A DNA stretch of 7,118 nucleotides. Source: TMP-24 sp964600685 (GTDB lineage: Bacteria > Pseudomonadota > Alphaproteobacteria > Rhodobacterales > Rhodobacteraceae). Where the stretch lies: the NCBI GenBank assembly GCA_964600685.1, contig CAZRKU010000125.1, positions 1 through 7,118 of the forward strand. Direction: 5' to 3'. A program made the translations under genes and the position numbers. This document shows, in pieces, positions 5,959 to 7,118 of the stretch. The first letter of the stretch is position 1. Every line of letters starts with the position of its first letter. The notes beneath the pieces were generated by a model that had not been told where the DNA came from, did not search any database, and saw only the letters and a list, made by a program, of their open reading frames with translations.

Positions 5959-6684
5959 TCAGACGAAGAACTGCCCGCCATTGGCCGAAATCGTCGACCC
6001 GGTGATGAAGCCCGCATCGTCCGACGCCAGGAAGGTCACGATCCGCGCGATCTCCTCCGGCTCGCCGAGGCGCCCCACCGGAATCTGCGGGATGATCCGT
6101 TCGGCCAGGACCTTTTCGTCGATGGCGCGCACCATTTCGGTGCCGATATAGCCCGGGCAGATCGCGTTCACCGTGATCCCCGCCCGCGCCCCTTCCTGCG
6201 CCAGGGCCTTGGTGAAGCCCAGATCGCCCGACTTCGCCGCCGAATAATTCGCCTGACCCGCCTGTCCCTTCTGGCCGTTGATCGAGGAGATGTTGATCAC
6301 CCGCCCGAACTTGCGGTCGCGCATGCCCGACCACAGGGGATGGGTCATGTTGAACAGCCCGGTCAGGTTGGTGTCGATCACCTCTTTCCACTGGCCGGGG
6401 GTCATCTTGTGGAACATCGCATCACGGGTGATGCCCGCGTTGTTGACCAGAATCGCCACCGGCCCCAGATCGGCCTCGACCTTGGCGATACCCGCCGCGC
6501 AGGCGTCATAATCCGCGACCGACCATTTGTAGGTCGCGATCCCGGTTTCCCTGGTGAAGGCGGCGGCGGCCTCGTCATTGCCGGCATAGTTCGCGGCGAC
6601 CGTGCAACCTGCCGCTTTCAGCGATCTGGATATGGCGGCGCCAATGCCGCGCGACCCGCCGGTGACCAATGCAACTTTCGCCAT
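5959..6684 (-). CDS. phbB: Acetoacetyl-CoA reductase (PhbB/PhaB)
   Basis: This cytoplasmic enzyme reduces acetoacetyl-CoA with NADPH to (R)-3-hydroxybutyryl-CoA, the monomer precursor of polyhydroxybutyrate. The product is 241 residues and belongs to the classical short-chain dehydrogenases. Features: coenzyme loop TGGSRGIG (8-15), NNAG (81-84), catalytic tetrad Asn106, Ser134 (in NISSINGQKG), Tyr147 and Lys151 (NYSAAKSG), and PGYIGTEM (177-184). The segments INGQKGQAGQANYSAAK and the C-terminal ANGGQFF are typical of PhaB and distinguish it from FabG, as does the neighbouring thiolase gene. The start is ATG 6684, with GGAGGA at 6691-6696 as ribosome-binding site. It lies 117 bp downstream of phbA in the same orientation, an unusually long spacer for two genes expected to be made together, and is followed by a terminator. 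Confidence 0.97.
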   Translation of the reverse strand: MAKVALVTGGSRGIGAAISRSLKAAGCTVAANYAGNDEAAAAFTRETGIATYKWSVADYDACAAGIAKVEADLGPVAILVNNAGITRDAMFHKMTPGQWKEVIDTNLTGLFNMTHPLWSGMRDRKFGRVINISSINGQKGQAGQANYSAAKSGDLGFTKALAQEGARAGITVNAICPGYIGTEMVRAIDEKVLAERIIPQIPVGRLGEPEEIARIVTFLASDDAGFITGSTISANGGQFFV

Positions 6685-6717
6685 GATTCTTCCTCCAATT
6701 CACGGTCCTTTGAAATC

Positions 6718-6746
6718 CTGTTAGCCAAATGCGCAACCGGACGCAA
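6718..6746 (-). promoter_or_regulatory. Weak candidate internal promoter for phbB
   Basis: On the minus strand TTGCGT (complement of 6741-6746) is followed by 17 bp and TAACAG (complement of 6718-6723). Each hexamer matches the sigma-70 consensus in about half its positions. Spacing and location, in a 117-bp spacer some 34 bp before phbB, are the main support. The -35 overlaps the CGCAAC half-site cluster. Confidence 0.2.
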
Positions 6747-6757
6747 CATTGTTGCGC
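6731..6757. promoter_or_regulatory. CGCAAC half-site cluster / inverted repeat upstream of phbB
   Basis: CGCAACA (6742-6748) and TGTTGCG (6750-6756) form a perfect 7-bp inverted repeat around one base. A further CGCAAC at 6732-6737 sits exactly 10 bp before the first arm, and GCGCAAC 6731-6737 also pairs with GTTGCGC 6751-6757. Short palindrome plus helically phased direct repeat suggests a DNA-binding protein site. PHB genes in related bacteria are controlled by PhaR, but I cannot match this to a known PhaR motif with confidence. An RNA hairpin of GCGCAAC with GTTGCGC (13-nt loop) is the alternative. Confidence 0.35.
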
Positions 6758-6776
6758 CAGGTTTTTCGCTTTTGCA

Positions 6777-6799
6777 GAAAAATTTCGCCGCAGGGCGGC
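6777..6799 (-). terminator. Stem-loop with T-tract just after phbA (weak terminator or attenuator)
   Basis: On the minus strand, two bases past the phbA stop codon, GCCGC-CCT-GCGGC (complement of 6787-6799) forms a 5-bp G-C stem, extended by one G-U pair. GAAATTTTTC follows. This is a short but recognisable intrinsic-terminator shape between two genes usually co-expressed, so partial termination or attenuation is more likely than complete stop. The T-tract can instead pair with the GAAAAA further along. Confidence 0.35.
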
Positions 6800-6801
6800 A
6801 C

Positions 6802-7118
6802 TCAGGGCCGCTCAAGGCACATGGCGACGCCCATGCCGCCGCCGATGCACAGCGTGGCAAGACCCTTTTTCGCGCCCGACCGCTGCATCTCGAACAAAAG
6901 CGTGTTGAGGATGCGCGCGCCGGATGCGCCGATCGGGTGGCCGATGGCGATGGCGCCGCCGTTCACGTTCACCCGCGCCGGATCCCAGCCCATGTCCTTG
7001 TTGACCGCGCAGGCCTGCGCGGCAAAGGCCTCGTTCGCCTCCACGAGGTCGAGGTCGGCGGCCTTCCAGCCCGCCTTTTCCAGCGCCTTGCGGCTGGCGG
7101 GGGCGGGGCCGATGCCCA
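6802..7118 (-). CDS. phbA: Acetyl-CoA acetyltransferase (PhbA/PhaA thiolase), C-terminal part
   Basis: This biosynthetic thiolase condenses two acetyl-CoA to acetoacetyl-CoA, supplying PhbB for polyhydroxybutyrate synthesis. The gene runs off the right edge, so only about 105 C-terminal residues are visible; the family usually has about 390. Seen are VEANEAFAAQACAV, the thiolase signature NVNGGAIAIGHPIGASGAR with the active-site histidine of GHP, and the terminal signature LATLCIGGGMGVAM with the second catalytic cysteine (CIGGG). The acyl-accepting N-terminal cysteine lies outside the window. The adjacent phbB, in the same orientation, supports the PHB role rather than fatty acid degradation. 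The codon at 7042-7044 is an internal GTG (valine), not a start, since the frame continues coding to the edge. The stop is TGA, followed by a short stem-loop. Confidence 0.95.
   Translation of the reverse strand, partial: GIGPAPASRKALEKAGWKAADLDLVEANEAFAAQACAVNKDMGWDPARVNVNGGAIAIGHPIGASGARILNTLLFEMQRSGAKKGLATLCIGGGMGVAMCLERP

Noticed and set aside
5274..6005. 243-codon plus-strand frame across the transporter 5' half and the phbB terminator
   Set aside because: Arg/Gln-rich composition with no domain; it crosses a terminator and a gene boundary of the opposite strand.
5856..6017. 54-residue N-terminal extension of the transporter
   Set aside because: It would start inside phbB and include the terminator; ATG 5855 has a good ribosome-binding site and begins the conserved ATLIG helix.
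1..7118. Mobile element, CRISPR array, toxin-antitoxin, defence system, phage gene, tRNA or rRNA
   Set aside because: No transposase or integrase motifs, terminal inverted repeats, regularly spaced repeats, tRNA-like folds or composition shift were seen; all sizeable genes belong to ordinary chromosomal families.

Overview
The window is about two-thirds G+C with strong G/C at third codon positions. Its gene set points to an alphaproteobacterium of the Rhodobacterales (Rhodobacteraceae): a TTG-started LeuB, a long-chain polyprenyl diphosphate synthase next to a DUF2007/methyltransferase pair, a YdcH-type small protein, and phbA-phbB genes for polyhydroxybutyrate. The assignment comes from protein resemblance and gene order, not from an rRNA marker.

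Left part (1-2621, all + strand): the 3' end of an unrecognised membrane protein, then an exported endonuclease/exonuclease/phosphatase-fold protein with an ambiguous start, then leuB (3-isopropylmalate dehydrogenase, leucine synthesis). leuB has its own strong ribosome-binding site and a possible promoter in the 71-bp gap before it. leuB converges on ispB across only 25 bp.

Middle (2647-4978): the ispB-type polyprenyl diphosphate synthase (- strand, quinone side chain) is divergent from a two-gene unit on the + strand. That unit is a 73-residue DUF2007 protein overlapping by 8 nt a TrmN6/YfiC-like N6-adenine methyltransferase. A 118-bp gap follows, then a 55-residue DUF465/YdcH-like coiled-coil protein with a good ribosome-binding site.

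Right part (4965-7118, all - strand): reading on the minus strand, the 3' end of phbA (acetyl-CoA acetyltransferase), phbB (acetoacetyl-CoA reductase), an intrinsic terminator, and a ten-helix EamA/DMT exporter resembling YddG. The exporter ends inside the DUF465 gene (14-bp tail-to-tail overlap). PhbA and PhbB carry out the first two steps from acetyl-CoA to (R)-3-hydroxybutyryl-CoA for storage polymer. Their 117-bp spacer is the most structured non-coding DNA here, with a stem-loop plus T-tract after phbA and a cluster of CGCAAC half-sites upstream of phbB.

I found no RNA gene, CRISPR array, insertion sequence, phage gene or defence-like cassette. This is core metabolic chromosome, and I do not see a convincing undescribed system. 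The findings concern start sites, overlaps and candidate regulatory DNA.
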